Shown here one piece after another: positions 26,653 through 36,470 of a stretch of 64,000 nucleotides of DNA. How positions within the stretch are numbered: the stretch's first letter is position 1; each line of letters opens with the position of its first letter. The stretch is from Corynebacterium lubricantis DSM 45231 (GTDB taxonomy: Bacteria; Actinomycetota; Actinomycetes; Mycobacteriales; Mycobacteriaceae). A model generated the notes under the pieces. That model ran no database searches and was not told the origin of the DNA. It saw only the letters and a program-made list of their open reading frames with translations. The stretch lies in NCBI RefSeq assembly GCF_000379425.1, contig NZ_KB902187.1, positions 1 to 64,000 of the forward strand. The letters are read 5' to 3'. Position numbers and translations under genes: made by a program.

Positions 26653-28119
26653 CTAGATTGGGTAGTCGCCTGGCTCGGACTGCACGCCGATCCAGTGATC
26701 GGTGGTGAACTCCTCGATCGCCCACTCGCCGTTGAAGCGGCCCAGGCCGGAGTTCTTCTCGCCACCGAACATCACGTGCGCCTCATCGTTGACGGTGATG
26801 TCGTTGATGTGGGTCATGCCGGCCTTGATGCCGCGGCCGAACTTCACGCCACGCATCAGATCGGTGGTAAACACTGCCGAGGACAGGCCGAACTCGGTGT
26901 CGTTGGCCAGCTCGAGGGCGTGTGCCTCGTTATCAGCCTTCGCGATGCCGACGACGGGGCCGAAGATTTCCTCGCGGAAGATCTCCATGTCAGGTGTGAC
27001 ATCAGCGAACACGTGTGGAGGGACAACACGGCCGACGATCTCGCCGGAAACAACCTCACGAGCACCCTCTGCACGTGCCTGCTCGATCTTGCCGGTGACC
27101 GACTTGAGCTGGGAATCGTTGATGATCGGACCAACGCAGTTGCCCGGGTCGGTCTGATCGCCGTAGGCAATGCCAGAGACACGCGCTGCGTACTTTTCCA
27201 CGAACTCGTCATACACCTTGGCATCGACGATGATGCGGTTGATCGCCATACAAATCTGGCCCTGGTGCAGGAACTTACCCATGGACGCAGCAGCAACAGC
27301 CTTGTCCACGTCAGCGTCGTCGAGAACGACCAGCGGTGCGTTACCGCCGAGCTCGAGGGCAACCTTCTTGATGTACTTGCCGCCGACAGCGGTAGCGCCG
27401 ACATTCTTGCCCACAGGGGTCGAACCGGTAAAGGAGATTAGGGAAGGCACGGGGCTTTCCACAAAGTGATCGCCGATCTCGGAGCCGGAACCGATAACAA
27501 CGTTAAGCACACCGGTAGGCAGGCCCGCTGCCTCGAAGACGGTGGCGAGCATGGTGCCGCCGACAACTGGGGTATCGGATGCTGGCTTGAGCACAACTGC
27601 GTTGCCCAGTGCCAGAGCTGGTGCGACAGAGCGCATGGACAGGCCGAAGGGGAAGTTCCACGGGCTGATCACGCCGACGACACCAAGTGGCTCGCGGAAG
27701 ACGTAGTTGGTCTTGCCCGGGGTATTCGATGGGTGAATCGTGCCGTGAACGCGTGTTGGGAAGGACGCGGACTCGCGGATGGAGCCCACAGCGATGCCGA
27801 CCTCGGTGTTCGCCTTGATCACAGTGGAACCGGACTCACGCGAAATCAGCTCAGCAATCGCCTCTTGGTTCTCCTCGATGTAATCAGCCGCAGCGTGCAG
27901 CACCTTGGAGCGCTCCGACGGTGCCATTGCTGCCCACTCAACCTGAGCCTTCTTCGCGGTGGCGTAGGCGTCGTCGACGTCCTGCTTGGACGCCTGCTTA
28001 AACGTGGTGATTTCCGAGTTATCGAAAGGGTTCGTGGACACCGTGGTGCCCTCAGAGGTGCCCTCGCGCCAGCCGCCGATGTAGAGCTTGTCAGAAACCA
28101 GGTGGTCGTATGAAGCCAT
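26653..28119 (-). CDS. vdh: Aldehyde dehydrogenase, vanillin/benzaldehyde dehydrogenase-like
   Basis: 488 residues, full-length [28 protein letters not shown], general base in ALELGGNAP and catalytic cysteine in HQGQICMA. It resembles the Vdh of C. glutamicum, which oxidises vanillin and 4-hydroxybenzaldehyde to the acids. It is the last gene of the cluster with the carotenoid-oxygenase-like and VAO-like genes, whose expected aldehyde products are its substrates. There is a 141-base gap to the upstream gene, so it may also have its own promoter. A terminator hairpin follows. Confidence 0.82.
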   Translation of the reverse strand: MASYDHLVSDKLYIGGWREGTSEGTTVSTNPFDNSEITTFKQASKQDVDDAYATAKKAQVEWAAMAPSERSKVLHAAADYIEENQEAIAELISRESGSTVIKANTEVGIAVGSIRESASFPTRVHGTIHPSNTPGKTNYVFREPLGVVGVISPWNFPFGLSMRSVAPALALGNAVVLKPASDTPVVGGTMLATVFEAAGLPTGVLNVVIGSGSEIGDHFVESPVPSLISFTGSTPVGKNVGATAVGGKYIKKVALELGGNAPLVVLDDADVDKAVAAASMGKFLHQGQICMAINRIIVDAKVYDEFVEKYAARVSGIAYGDQTDPGNCVGPIINDSQLKSVTGKIEQARAEGAREVVSGEIVGRVVPPHVFADVTPDMEIFREEIFGPVVGIAKADNEAHALELANDTEFGLSSAVFTTDLMRGVKFGRGIKAGMTHINDITVNDEAHVMFGGEKNSGLGRFNGEWAIEEFTTDHWIGVQSEPGDYPI

Positions 28120-28230
28120 GAAAGTTTTTCTCCTTGAGAAAGATGTTGGAAAGGATTGATCTTTGTTTGGGGTGGTCCCAGCCTAATGAAAAACTGGGCA
28201 ATTCTGTAGGGGGGTTATCTCGGGGTTGGT

Positions 28231-28246
28231 CTCAGGGATCCCTGAG
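28231..28246. promoter_or_regulatory. Perfect 16-base palindrome upstream of the vdh-like gene
   Basis: CTCAGGGATCCCTGAG lies 14 bases after the stop codon of the oxygenase gene and 112 bases before the ALDH start. No T-run is next to it. It is a possible operator or RNA-processing stem. Confidence 0.4.
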
Positions 28247-28260
28247 GTTTCGGCCGTCCC

Positions 28261-29715
28261 CTAGTTCTTGCCCTCGTCGGCAAGCACCTTGAGCGACTGC
28301 TCAATCTCGTCGCGACCTGCCCACGAACCGTGGAAGCCGAATGGCACGCGACCTGGCAGCGGGATGCGCGCCAGCGGGGTGCGTCCGAAGTCTTCGGTGT
28401 CGTAGATGCACAGCTCGGACTTGCCGGTCGCGCGGTTCCACCAGATGGAGAGCAGGTAGCCTGCGTCCTCGTTGTCGGAGCCCTCGCGAGGCACGAAGAT
28501 CGGCTCGGATGGGTTGGTCAGGTCGTCGAGACCCTCGATGACGGTGACCGTCTCGCGGTTCAGGTCGTTCTTAGCCAGGCCGTCACTCATGGTGTCTTCG
28601 GCGACGCCACGGGTGGTCACGAAGTAGCCGAAGTTGTGCTTGCGGCCCAGGTTCTTCGGGTTGATCATGGGGAACTCGCCGGCGATGTTGGAGGTCACGG
28701 TGTCGCGCACAGTGCCGGTGGCGAAGTCGACTTCCCAGCGCCATGGGATGGCATTCTTGAACCACTCATGCGAGGACAGCGGGTTGTTGGTCTGCTCGAT
28801 CGGGGTACCGAAGCGTTCGATGCGCGGTGCCTCGATGACGAGTTTTGTGCCCTCTTCGTAGGCGTTGAAGAAGTGGGTTGGGAAGAAGGCATCCTCGACG
28901 CGGAAGACCTTGACCTCGTGAGTCTTGCGGTGCATGGTCACAATTTCCACGCCGCCTTCGGTGGCGGCCTCGTCCCAAATCAGGCCCGGGTTGCCCTTGG
29001 CCACGTTCTCGCCGAGGAAGAGAGCCGGGGTGACGAAGAAGATGGCGTAGTTTTCGCTGATGGCGAAGTCATGGAACATCGACGGTGCCTTGACGTTAAA
29101 AGCGTGCGTATCGACGATTTGTCCATGGGAATCTGCCTCGTACCAGGTGACCAGGGTTCCTTGGTAGGAGTAGAACAACATGTTGCCGGTGTCGGGATCG
29201 ACCTTGTAGTGCGCAGTGCAAGTAAATGGTACGTCGCCGTTAAAGTCGTAGGTGCCGTGAGTCTCCAGGGACTCTGGGTGCATCTGGTGTGGCAGGCCAC
29301 CTTCGAAGAATACGAGAAGGCGATCGCCCTGGATGCCGACGTTGGTGTTTGGGACGTTCTTCATCTGTGGCGCGCCCTCAGGCAGCGCTGGGATGGTGCC
29401 GCCGTTGACGAAACCGGAGTAAATTGCTTCGCCGGCCTCGACCTCGACCTTGAGTGCGTCGGTGTTGACCCACTTGTTCTTGTACGCAGCTTTGCCGTCG
29501 CGCAGGTAGACGGCGTAGACCATGCCGTCGCCTTCGAACCAGTGGTAGCGATCCACGTGGCGAGGCTTGTACTTCGGGTTGGATCCGGTGCGGAACAGTG
29601 CGCCGTTGAGTTCCTGTGGAACCTCGCCGATGATTTCCAGGTCGAACTGCTCGGTTTCTTCGTGCCAAGGCTCGAATGGGCCATTGAGGAACTTGTTGTT
29701 GGTATCGAATTGCAT
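28261..29715 (-). CDS. Carotenoid-oxygenase-family enzyme (isoeugenol/lignostilbene type)
   Basis: 484 residues of the RPE65/carotenoid cleavage oxygenase family. The four iron-binding histidines can be placed: H169 (TAHYKVDPDTGNM), H215 (MFHDFAISENY), H281 (FFPTHFFNAYEEG) and H462 (PFGFHGSW); FRTGSNPKY and HWFEGDGMVYAV are N-terminal family motifs. Bacterial members with this length cleave the double bond of 4-hydroxystilbenes or of isoeugenol, giving vanillin-type aldehydes. The substrate is inferred from the neighbours: the VAO-like oxidase is 31 bases upstream and a vanillin-dehydrogenase-like gene downstream. Other members cleave carotenoids, but no carotenoid genes are near. Confidence 0.85.
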   Translation of the reverse strand: MQFDTNNKFLNGPFEPWHEETEQFDLEIIGEVPQELNGALFRTGSNPKYKPRHVDRYHWFEGDGMVYAVYLRDGKAAYKNKWVNTDALKVEVEAGEAIYSGFVNGGTIPALPEGAPQMKNVPNTNVGIQGDRLLVFFEGGLPHQMHPESLETHGTYDFNGDVPFTCTAHYKVDPDTGNMLFYSYQGTLVTWYEADSHGQIVDTHAFNVKAPSMFHDFAISENYAIFFVTPALFLGENVAKGNPGLIWDEAATEGGVEIVTMHRKTHEVKVFRVEDAFFPTHFFNAYEEGTKLVIEAPRIERFGTPIEQTNNPLSSHEWFKNAIPWRWEVDFATGTVRDTVTSNIAGEFPMINPKNLGRKHNFGYFVTTRGVAEDTMSDGLAKNDLNRETVTVIEGLDDLTNPSEPIFVPREGSDNEDAGYLLSIWWNRATGKSELCIYDTEDFGRTPLARIPLPGRVPFGFHGSWAGRDEIEQSLKVLADEGKN

Positions 29716-29746
29716 GATGATCTCCTAGTTGTTTTTTAGACGTGCT

Positions 29747-31291
29747 TTATGCGTGAAGGTGCTTTTGGGAAGTGCCCCAGATCCCGTGGCTTCCGGGCGC
29801 GAGGATGCCCTTCGGGTCGAGCGCATCCTTGAGGGTTGTGTAGAGGTTGTGCAAGGCGCCATCGTTAAAGGTGTAGGAAGAGACCACCTCGTCGATGATG
29901 TGTGGATGCGCGCGGTATTCGCTCCAGCCGCGTTCGACGGCGTATTGCCCCATCTTCTTCACCGCGCGGACGGCGCGTGCACGCTCGTCTGCATCGTTGG
30001 TGTCGAAGAAGACCATGTTCACCGCTGCGATGGAGCGAGGCGATCCGATCCAGCCGAAGGCCGCGACCAGGTCTTCCTCGCGCAGTACCTTCTGTGCGTA
30101 GGCTTCGAATTCAGCTGCTGGCTTGCCGTCGAAAGGCATGACTGGCGAAAAGTCGATGTGTCCGAAGCTCTCTCCGAAGTGTGCCTTGAGCACATCGAGC
30201 AGGAACATGTTGGGAATGCCCATGGGGACCAGGTCCAGCGGGTGAACGTCCTCGGCCTTCGCGTCGCCTGCGTAGGTCCGCAGCTCGACGGTGACTCCTT
30301 CGATGTCCTTGACGGTCTCCCGGAGCTGGCGTTCCTTGACCTCGTTGAGTTCGGGGGTGCCGTAGAACGCGATGCGCGCGTTGAAACGCCCCGGAGGAAG
30401 CGAGGCTGAGAGCTTATACAGCTTCGATTTTCCATCGGTCTTCGTCTCAGGGGTCGCGCGTTCGCCCTCTGGTGGCTGCGGCGCGCACGTCATTAGGGGC
30501 TGACCCTGGATGACACCACTGGCAACGAGTGGCTGCAGCGCATCCAAAACAGTCGCGATATTTTCGTCGTTATCGCAAATCACGGAACCAGTGGTGACGG
30601 ACTCCGGTTGCGGCATCAGCCAGACACCAACCTTGGTGACGATGCCGAAGTTGGACTGCATAAACAAAGAATCCACAGATGGCCCGAAACCACGCTTGTG
30701 ACGGTGCCACATTTCGCTATCCGGGATCGCGCCAAGCCCGGTGCGCACGAGGGTGCCGTCGGCAAGCACGACTTCCATGCCGCAGATTGCAGAGGCGTGG
30801 TCGCCGTAGACCGAGTAGCCCATGCCGTGCTCGAGGGCGTTTCCTGTCACGGAACCCCAACCCAGATCAGGCACCGACATGGATAGTTTGTAACCACCAT
30901 CCTGAATGGCGTTGTAGAGATCAAAGAAGCTCACACCAGGTTCGACCTCTGCGTAAGCAGCTTTCTCATTGATCTCGATGACCTTATTCATGCGCCGCAG
31001 ATTGACCACTACCGTTTGGTCAACAACAGGGGCGCCACCGCCGTAGCCGTAGTTGCGGCCGGTCGAATTGGCCGACAGGTAGATGCCGTGCTCGCCCGCA
31101 ATCCGGACAACTGCCTGGACTTCTTCTACCGTTTCCGGCTGCACGATGATAATGGGCCGCTCTCCGGGTGCCTCTTTCGAGGTGTACGGATCGCTAAATT
31201 CTTTAATATCTGCGGCCGACGTTTTCACGCCCTCCGGGCCGACGGCTGGCAGAAAAAGTTCTGCCAGCGATTCCGCCGTATGCTCTCCCAT
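29747..31291 (-). CDS. FAD-dependent 4-alkylphenol oxidase (VAO/eugenol oxidase-like)
   Basis: 514 residues of the vanillyl-alcohol oxidase/p-cresol methylhydroxylase family. The FAD-binding block includes SANSTGRNYGYGGGAP (residues 73-88), PDLGWGSVTGN, YGDHASAICGMEVVLADG and QSNFGIVTK. H378 in GHIDFSPV lies where VAO has its covalent FAD histidine, and Y459-R460 match the phenolate-binding Tyr-Arg pair. Such enzymes dehydrogenate or hydroxylate the benzylic carbon of 4-alkylphenols such as eugenol, vanillyl alcohol or 4-ethylphenol. It heads a minus-strand operon with the oxygenase gene, and its promoter has a GlxR-like site plus a TTGTTG repeat behind the PucR gene. Confidence 0.85.
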   Translation of the reverse strand: MGEHTAESLAELFLPAVGPEGVKTSAADIKEFSDPYTSKEAPGERPIIIVQPETVEEVQAVVRIAGEHGIYLSANSTGRNYGYGGGAPVVDQTVVVNLRRMNKVIEINEKAAYAEVEPGVSFFDLYNAIQDGGYKLSMSVPDLGWGSVTGNALEHGMGYSVYGDHASAICGMEVVLADGTLVRTGLGAIPDSEMWHRHKRGFGPSVDSLFMQSNFGIVTKVGVWLMPQPESVTTGSVICDNDENIATVLDALQPLVASGVIQGQPLMTCAPQPPEGERATPETKTDGKSKLYKLSASLPPGRFNARIAFYGTPELNEVKERQLRETVKDIEGVTVELRTYAGDAKAEDVHPLDLVPMGIPNMFLLDVLKAHFGESFGHIDFSPVMPFDGKPAAEFEAYAQKVLREEDLVAAFGWIGSPRSIAAVNMVFFDTNDADERARAVRAVKKMGQYAVERGWSEYRAHPHIIDEVVSSYTFNDGALHNLYTTLKDALDPKGILAPGSHGIWGTSQKHLHA

Positions 31292-31326
31292 AGTCTCTCC
31301 TATCTGTTCGGTAGGAGAGAATCTAA

Positions 31327-31342
31327 TGTGGCCTACGGCACA
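31327..31342. promoter_or_regulatory. GlxR/CRP-like site before the VAO-like oxidase gene
   Basis: TGTGGCCTACGGCACA matches 10 of 12 fixed positions of TGTGANNTANNTCACA and is itself a near-palindrome. It lies 36-51 bases before the start codon of the oxidase gene. Confidence 0.55.
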
Positions 31343-31379
31343 TCAATAGGTCTAATAAGCCATGAACCACACCGCCGAC

Positions 31380-31396
31380 TTGTTGCCCTACAACAA
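31380..31396. promoter_or_regulatory. TTGTTG-N5-CAACAA inverted repeat, candidate PucR operator
   Basis: Perfect 6-base arms separated by CCCTA, in the 133 bases between the PucR-type regulator gene and the oxidase gene it precedes. Position upstream of the GlxR-like site fits an activator site. Confidence 0.45.
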
Positions 31397-31424
31397 ATAG
31401 GCTGCACACGGGGACAAGAGATGA

Positions 31425-32735
31425 CTAATTTTCCTGCGTTTCGGCACCAAAAAGCTCTGGAAGTTCCTTCAAAATCCGCAACGCCGCGAGCAATCCGCCA
31501 ACATCAGTCCCCTCTTCCAGGGTGATCCCCGCCTTGCCCAGTGCCTGATCCACGCGGTACGCCACGGTGTTAGGAGCCAACGTCAATTCCTTGCCCGTTG
31601 CCTTTCTACTGCGCCCCAAGGCGATGAAGCTCTCCAGGGTATCGCGCAATTCACGATTCCTGCGAGAATCTAGTGCGAGCGACCCCAACTTCGCCCGAAG
31701 AAAACGCGCCAGACCCGGGCTATCAATATCAATGAAAGAAAAGATTGCACCCACATCTGGCCCCACCACATCGCCACCGTCCACCCCACGCGCCGGGTGC
31801 TCGGCCACCCGAAGGGCTGCGCGTGCCTCGTCGATGGCTGCGGGTAATTCCAATTCACCACGGGTGAACGAGGAGTATCCGGCAATGACCGCACTCGGCA
31901 AGCGAAGCAATTGACGAGCGTTACGTGGTCGCAGCCCCTCCGACTCGCGCACGATTACGAACACCCCCTTCGCCACGATCTGCACGACAACCGCCTTAAG
32001 GCCGACGGCTTTTGCCACCTCGCGTGCGATTTCGTCGACATCGGAGGCAGATCCCAAAACCGTCTCCTCGGCCCGGTTTTTCAACAGGAGAATGCCGTAG
32101 GGCTGATCTAAGTCAAGACCCAAATATCTGGAGATCCCTAGGGACTGGGGCTCGCCATCAAGGAGCGCCTCAATCAGGACGCGCTTACGCTCTGGCGAGG
32201 CTCCGTCACCTTCGCTCTCCTGCTGCTTATACGCAACGATGAGGTCGCCGATATATTGCTCCACCACGCTGTTCATGCGGGTGTACAAAATTTGCAGGGC
32301 ATCCGCCCCATTGAGGGAATCCAGGCGCCTTTGCTCGACAAGCAGCTCTTCTTGCACCTTATTGTGATGCACCCAGACAAACCTGATGATGGACGGAAGA
32401 GGAACGCCTCGTCGATACGCGTCTACCGCATGGTCTTTAATATTTTTCGGAGTTTTCCACTCCTGTGATTCGCTGACCAGCACAGACAAGGTGGTAAGCA
32501 CGCCCGATACCGCCGCTTTGCGCTCGATTATCCCTACTTGATCTCCGGACGCCGCATCTGCGAGCATGCGCGTTTTCTGCGCCTTGTCGGCAGCTTCGTG
32601 CCCCACACTGATCGCCCAGTTGAGTGCGCTGGGAGCCAGAGTTTCCTGCGCCCACTCCCAGCCATCAAGTGACTCATAGTCAAAATCAGCGTCTGGCAAC
32701 GTGTCGGACGAGAGTCGTTGAATCCACGAAAACAT
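31425..32735 (-). CDS. PucR-type transcriptional regulator
   Basis: 436 residues from ATG 32735; the frame opens 16 codons earlier but GAAGGGGG lies before 32735. The C-terminus has the PucR helix-turn-helix: RNRELRDTLESFIALGRSRKATGKELTLAPNTVAYRV (residues about 370-410, given here as the region), preceded by a GGDEF-like/CdaR middle domain (LDLDQPYGILLLKN, AVIAGYSSFTRGELELPAAIDEARAAL). PucR proteins are mostly activators that respond to catabolic substrates. It lies 133 bases upstream of the oxidase-oxygenase-ALDH genes on the same strand and is their likely regulator. The N-terminal 200 residues are helical and do not match a named sensor domain that I recognise. Confidence 0.8.
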   Translation of the reverse strand: MFSWIQRLSSDTLPDADFDYESLDGWEWAQETLAPSALNWAISVGHEAADKAQKTRMLADAASGDQVGIIERKAAVSGVLTTLSVLVSESQEWKTPKNIKDHAVDAYRRGVPLPSIIRFVWVHHNKVQEELLVEQRRLDSLNGADALQILYTRMNSVVEQYIGDLIVAYKQQESEGDGASPERKRVLIEALLDGEPQSLGISRYLGLDLDQPYGILLLKNRAEETVLGSASDVDEIAREVAKAVGLKAVVVQIVAKGVFVIVRESEGLRPRNARQLLRLPSAVIAGYSSFTRGELELPAAIDEARAALRVAEHPARGVDGGDVVGPDVGAIFSFIDIDSPGLARFLRAKLGSLALDSRRNRELRDTLESFIALGRSRKATGKELTLAPNTVAYRVDQALGKAGITLEEGTDVGGLLAALRILKELPELFGAETQEN

Positions 32736-33187
32736 CCGCGTGGCCCCCTTCGGTTTCGAACTTCCGACCAAGTCTACGCACACCCCGAGACCAGAACGCT
32801 TTGCGACGAAAGACCAAACCTTCCTTCTTGCCAGGTTTTACCAAGCTTTTTATCTTTCTCCAACGTATAAGAATTTTCTATCCACACGCGATGACTACAC
32901 CCACATATGAATCTTTTAATGTGTCTTAGGATTTTTTAATCATGGCGAAATACCTATTTATAATTGCTGGTATATATGTTTTTATTTGCACATGAAAGAG
33001 TGGATAACCCGACGTTAACACCCAAAACTCTCCCAATGGGGGTAGTTTCGGGGGAGGATTAATCTGTGATTTAGGGCGAATAATCATCATTTCTTTCCGA
33101 AAAACTCTATTCAGAGGGCGCGCGTTGCCGAACTGGTATTTACTTAACCTGTCAATTAACCGCTAATTGTTTAAGAGGTTTCCTCGA
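32736..33187. other. AT-rich 450-base intergenic region
   Basis: Divergent region between the PucR gene and the collagen-like surface protein gene. It is clearly richer in A/T than its surroundings from about 32840 to 33000, with no open frame that resembles a protein. It must hold both promoters. A duplicated G-rich motif (CAATGGGGGTAGTTTCGGGGG) is at about 33036. I see no RNA gene or repeat. Confidence 0.6.
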
Positions 33188-35671
33188 ATGAAGAAATTCA
33201 AGGCTTTGCCCGGGATGGCCGTTGCCATTGCGCTGGGTATTTCCACCGCCATCACACCGGTGGCAATGTCCCAAGAAACTGGTGAGCAGCCAGGCACCGA
33301 CGTAACTACCCCCGCGGAAGCCGTGCTCGGCGATCAGTCCCAGGAGTGCTCCTTGGACTACCGCTCGCGCACGACGTGGGAAGATCGCGACAACTACACC
33401 CACAACGGCAAGGTCTACAACCCATTCGAAGAGCTGTATAAGCCTTCTGTCACCGCTGAATCCGCCGGCTTTCTCGAGGTCCACGGTTGGGGTGATAATC
33501 GCCGTATTGTTGGTGGCACCCTCTACCCAGTCAACAATGCGCAGCTGACCTTAACGTTCCCAGAGGGAACCGATGTCAACGCCTTGGCCTACTCCGCAGA
33601 AACCACTTACCTTTGGCAGCCAGACAGGACAGATGGAGACAATCCCTATTCGTACTTCCAGTTCGGAAATCATTTTCCGAATAAGGTGACTGCACTTCCG
33701 GCGCCAGTCATCGTTGGACAGTCGGTCACTTTCAATCTCGGCGATCTTGCTGGCCAAACAGCATTCAACGTAATGGCAGTGGGTAACGCAGCTAATCCCG
33801 TCACTGCAGGCGCGGTTGACGCGCAGCTAACTGGTGATTGGGATCCAATTCAGGTTGCAGGTTTCGCCCTTCCAAATTCGTACGCAGACGACGTCAAGGC
33901 AATTGCTAACGCTGTTCGCCCTGATTGCTACCGTCCGAAGGAAGACGCTGCCGACGGTGACCGCACTGAGGTTTGCGACGTCAATTGGAACGCAGGTGTC
34001 ACACTCGACCGTCGCTATGTTCAGTGGGTCAATGACGGCTACACCGAGAAGATCAGCAAGGGGCTCTTCCCTGAGCACGACGGTGCCATGGAGATCCAGC
34101 ACTATTTCGCAGGTCCTGATCTCTACATTCGCATCCCAGTCGCAACAGACGCTGATATCTACAACGCGAAACTGAACGTCGACCTCCCTGCCTTTGAGGG
34201 TAAGGAATGGCAGTTCGACCAGTACTTTGATCGTTCATTCGGCGCCGTCGACGACGCCGCGTACACCAACATCACTCCTGCTGCGCCTATCGTCACGGGC
34301 AACCAGGCCACTGTAAACATTGGTGAGTTCGAAGCTGGGGAACGTTTCACGGTAATTTTCAAGCTTCCGCTGACCACTGCAGAGCTCGATGCTGCAACCG
34401 TCCCAGGCGAAGGCCTCGTGTGGAGCGACGCAGTTCAGTCCACCGCGCAGCTGACTGGTGATTACCCTAACGGCGCTACTGGCACTGATTGTGGCTTCAC
34501 GTTCGGTTACGACGATTCTTACACCTGGCCAGGTGTTCCTGTCGAGGTTGATCAGTCCCTTGAGCTCAATCCTGCCGTAGGCACCAAGTACAACGTGATT
34601 TTGGAAGGCACCGAGCCAAAGGTCACCGACACAGCTGGCAACATCATTCCTGGTTGGGAAGTTGAAGTCGACCAGCGCACCGGCCGCCTCACCATTACCC
34701 CACCAGAAAACACCGATTACACCAAGAAGTACTGGGTGCATGTCGGCGTCACCACTCCAGACGGCGAGACTGAAGAAGTCACCGCTGGTGTCCAGGTCGC
34801 AGCAGATGCCGCCGACTTTGAAATCCGCGAAGGTCACCTCTGGGTCTTCATCAACGGAGTGTGGAAGGACCTCGGAGAGGTCGTAGGCCCTCCAGGAGCT
34901 CCAGGTACCCCAGGCGAGCCGGGCGCTCCAGGTGAGCCAGGTCTTCCAGGCGCTCCAGGCGAAAAGGGCGAGCCAGGCGAAAAGGGCGACACCGGCGAGC
35001 AAGGTGAACCAGGCGCTCCAGGTGAACCAGGCGCTCCAGGTGAGCCAGGTGAGCCAGGTGAGCCAGGTGCTCCAGGCGACAAGGGCGACAAGGGTGACAA
35101 GGGCGACACCGGCGAGCAGGGTATTCCGGGCGTTGGTGTCACAGTTGTAGAGACCTACATCAACGAAGACGGCAACACCGAGATCGTATTCTCCGACGGA
35201 ACGATCGTTATCGTCGAAAAGGGTGCACCAGGTACCCCAGGCGAAAAGGGCGATAAGGGCGACGCTGGCTCGAGCATCATCGGCGGCTCGTCCGGCTCTT
35301 CTAACTCTTCCGGCTCCTCGGCAGGATCTTCCGGTGCTTCCGACAAGTGCGTAGCCGCGACCGCGTCGGTGGGCATCCCACTGCTCCTGCTGGTACCACT
35401 CGCAGCTGCTTCCCAGATGGATATCCCTGGCATCTCGCCACTCGTGCGCGACGTCCAAAAGCAGCTCCAGACGTTCAACACTGACGTCCAGCGCAACTTG
35501 GGCATCAGCGATGCCGAATCGTCTGAGTTCATGGCTCAGATCAACGCTGAACTGCAGAAGAACGGTGGCGCTATCGGCTCCGCTGTTGGGCTCGCTGCAG
35601 TACTTGCTATCGGCGGCGTAGTTGGCAAGTACATCTACGATGCTTGCGTCCCAAATGATTCACAAGCTTAA
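33188..35671 (+). CDS. Secreted surface protein with collagen-like repeats and C-terminal membrane anchor
   Basis: 827 residues from ATG 33188 (AAGAGG upstream). Residues 1-29 are a signal peptide ending near A-M-S-Q. About 30-475 are two related-looking beta-rich segments with paired cysteines and repeated motifs ([19 protein letters not shown] and [16 protein letters not shown]). About 480-550 resembles a Rib/alpha-type surface repeat. Residues 567-647 are 27 uninterrupted Gly-X-Y triplets ([12 protein letters not shown]), then a 30-residue insert and 5 more triplets (679-693). The C-terminus has a Ser/Gly linker, a conserved corynebacterial region ([19 protein letters not shown]) and a final helix. 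It is probably a trimeric cell-surface stalk. No LPxTG motif is present. Confidence 0.83.
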   Translation: MKKFKALPGMAVAIALGISTAITPVAMSQETGEQPGTDVTTPAEAVLGDQSQECSLDYRSRTTWEDRDNYTHNGKVYNPFEELYKPSVTAESAGFLEVHGWGDNRRIVGGTLYPVNNAQLTLTFPEGTDVNALAYSAETTYLWQPDRTDGDNPYSYFQFGNHFPNKVTALPAPVIVGQSVTFNLGDLAGQTAFNVMAVGNAANPVTAGAVDAQLTGDWDPIQVAGFALPNSYADDVKAIANAVRPDCYRPKEDAADGDRTEVCDVNWNAGVTLDRRYVQWVNDGYTEKISKGLFPEHDGAMEIQHYFAGPDLYIRIPVATDADIYNAKLNVDLPAFEGKEWQFDQYFDRSFGAVDDAAYTNITPAAPIVTGNQATVNIGEFEAGERFTVIFKLPLTTAELDAATVPGEGLVWSDAVQSTAQLTGDYPNGATGTDCGFTFGYDDSYTWPGVPVEVDQSLELNPAVGTKYNVILEGTEPKVTDTAGNIIPGWEVEVDQRTGRLTITPPENTDYTKKYWVHVGVTTPDGETEEVTAGVQVAADAADFEIREGHLWVFINGVWKDLGEVVGPPGAPGTPGEPGAPGEPGLPGAPGEKGEPGEKGDTGEQGEPGAPGEPGAPGEPGEPGEPGAPGDKGDKGDKGDTGEQGIPGVGVTVVETYINEDGNTEIVFSDGTIVIVEKGAPGTPGEKGDKGDAGSSIIGGSSGSSNSSGSSAGSSGASDKCVAATASVGIPLLLLVPLAAASQMDIPGISPLVRDVQKQLQTFNTDVQRNLGISDAESSEFMAQINAELQKNGGAIGSAVGLAAVLAIGGVVGKYIYDACVPNDSQA
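34886..35128 (+). repeat. Collagen-like Gly-X-Y coding repeat, 27 triplets
   Basis: Degenerate 9-base repeats such as GGTGAGCCA, GGCGCTCCA and GGCGACAAG, all coding Gly-X-Y. A short second tract is at 35222-35266. Near-identical units (GGTGAGCCA three times in a row at 35040-35066) make copy number prone to slippage without changing the frame. Confidence 0.92.
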
Positions 35672-35699
35672 TGTGATCCAGGTTCACTAAAACCACAAG

Positions 35700-35739
35700 C
35701 GCACCAGCTCCAATTATGGAGCTGGTGCGTTTTAGTTTG
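35700..35739 (+). terminator. Terminator after the surface protein gene
   Basis: CGCACCAGCTCCA (35700-35712) and its complement (35717-35729) form a perfect 13-base stem with a 4-base loop, followed by TTTTAGTTT. Confidence 0.88.
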
Positions 35740-35762
35740 TGAACGACCATCCGGACAGCAAA

Positions 35763-35803
35763 CGGCGCGTCCTGAAAAGCACTTTGGCTTTTAGGACGCG
35801 CCG
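35763..35803 (-). terminator. Terminator after clpP2
   Basis: CGGCGCGTCCT with AAAAGC (35763-35780) pairs with GCTTTT and AGGACGCGCCG (35787-35803) with one bulge. On the minus strand it follows the clpP2 stop by 23 bases. Confidence 0.75.
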
Positions 35804-35826
35804 CTTGTTGTTTACTGCAGAGAAAT

Positions 35827-36447
35827 TTAAGCGTTGAGCTTGCGGTAGTCGAAGACCTGATCGATCAGGCCGTATTCGACGGATTCTTCTGCCGTAAGGA
35901 TCTTGTCACGGTCGGTGTCGATGCGGATCTGCTCCGCAGTCTGACCGGTGTGGCGAGCCAAGGTTTCCTCCATGAGGCGACGCATGCGCTCGATCTCCTT
36001 GGCCTGGATCTCCAGGTCGGAGACCTGACCCTGAGTGCCCTGGGTTGCAGGCTGGTGGATCAAAATACGCGAGTTAGGCAGCGCTGCACGCTTGCCCGGC
36101 GCGCCGGCTGCAAGCAGAACTGCTGCTGCGGAAGCAGCCTGGCCCAGGCAGACAGTCTGGACATCGGGGCGCACGTACTGCATCGTGTCGTAGATAGCCA
36201 TCAACGAGGTGAAAGAACCACCTGGGGAGTTGATGTACATGGTGATGTCGCGGTCTGGGTCCTGGGACTCAAGCACCAGCAGCTGCGCCATAATGTCGTT
36301 CGCAGACGTATCATCGACCTGGGTGCCCAGGAAGATGATGCGTTCTTCGAACAGCTTCGAGTATGGGTTGGTTTCCTTGGTTCCGTACGAGGACTGCTCG
36401 ATGAAGCTCGGCAGAACATAGCGGGAGCTAGGCATTTGGAAAGACAT
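35827..36447 (-). CDS. clpP2: ATP-dependent Clp protease, proteolytic subunit ClpP2
   Basis: 206 residues. The serine protease motif is [14 protein letters not shown] (catalytic Ser), the histidine lies in [13 protein letters not shown] and the aspartate in the [14 protein letters not shown] end region. The IFLGTQVDD and YINSPGGS segments are typical. In actinobacteria ClpP1 and ClpP2 form a mixed 14-mer barrel that degrades proteins delivered by ClpX and ClpC. It follows clpP1 by 23 bases in one operon. Confidence 0.95.
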   Translation of the reverse strand: MSFQMPSSRYVLPSFIEQSSYGTKETNPYSKLFEERIIFLGTQVDDTSANDIMAQLLVLESQDPDRDITMYINSPGGSFTSLMAIYDTMQYVRPDVQTVCLGQAASAAAVLLAAGAPGKRAALPNSRILIHQPATQGTQGQVSDLEIQAKEIERMRRLMEETLARHTGQTAEQIRIDTDRDKILTAEESVEYGLIDQVFDYRKLNA

Positions 36448-36470
36448 AGACTTTATTCTCCTCTTCAGTT

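Noticed and set aside
28330..29739. 469-residue plus-strand open frame opposite the carotenoid-oxygenase gene
   Set aside because: Shadow of the real gene; no motif, and the minus-strand gene has four conserved histidines.
34886..35266. Possible CRISPR array
   Set aside because: The regular repeat is 9 bases and codes Gly-X-Y throughout, with no spacers or leader; it is a collagen-like coding repeat.
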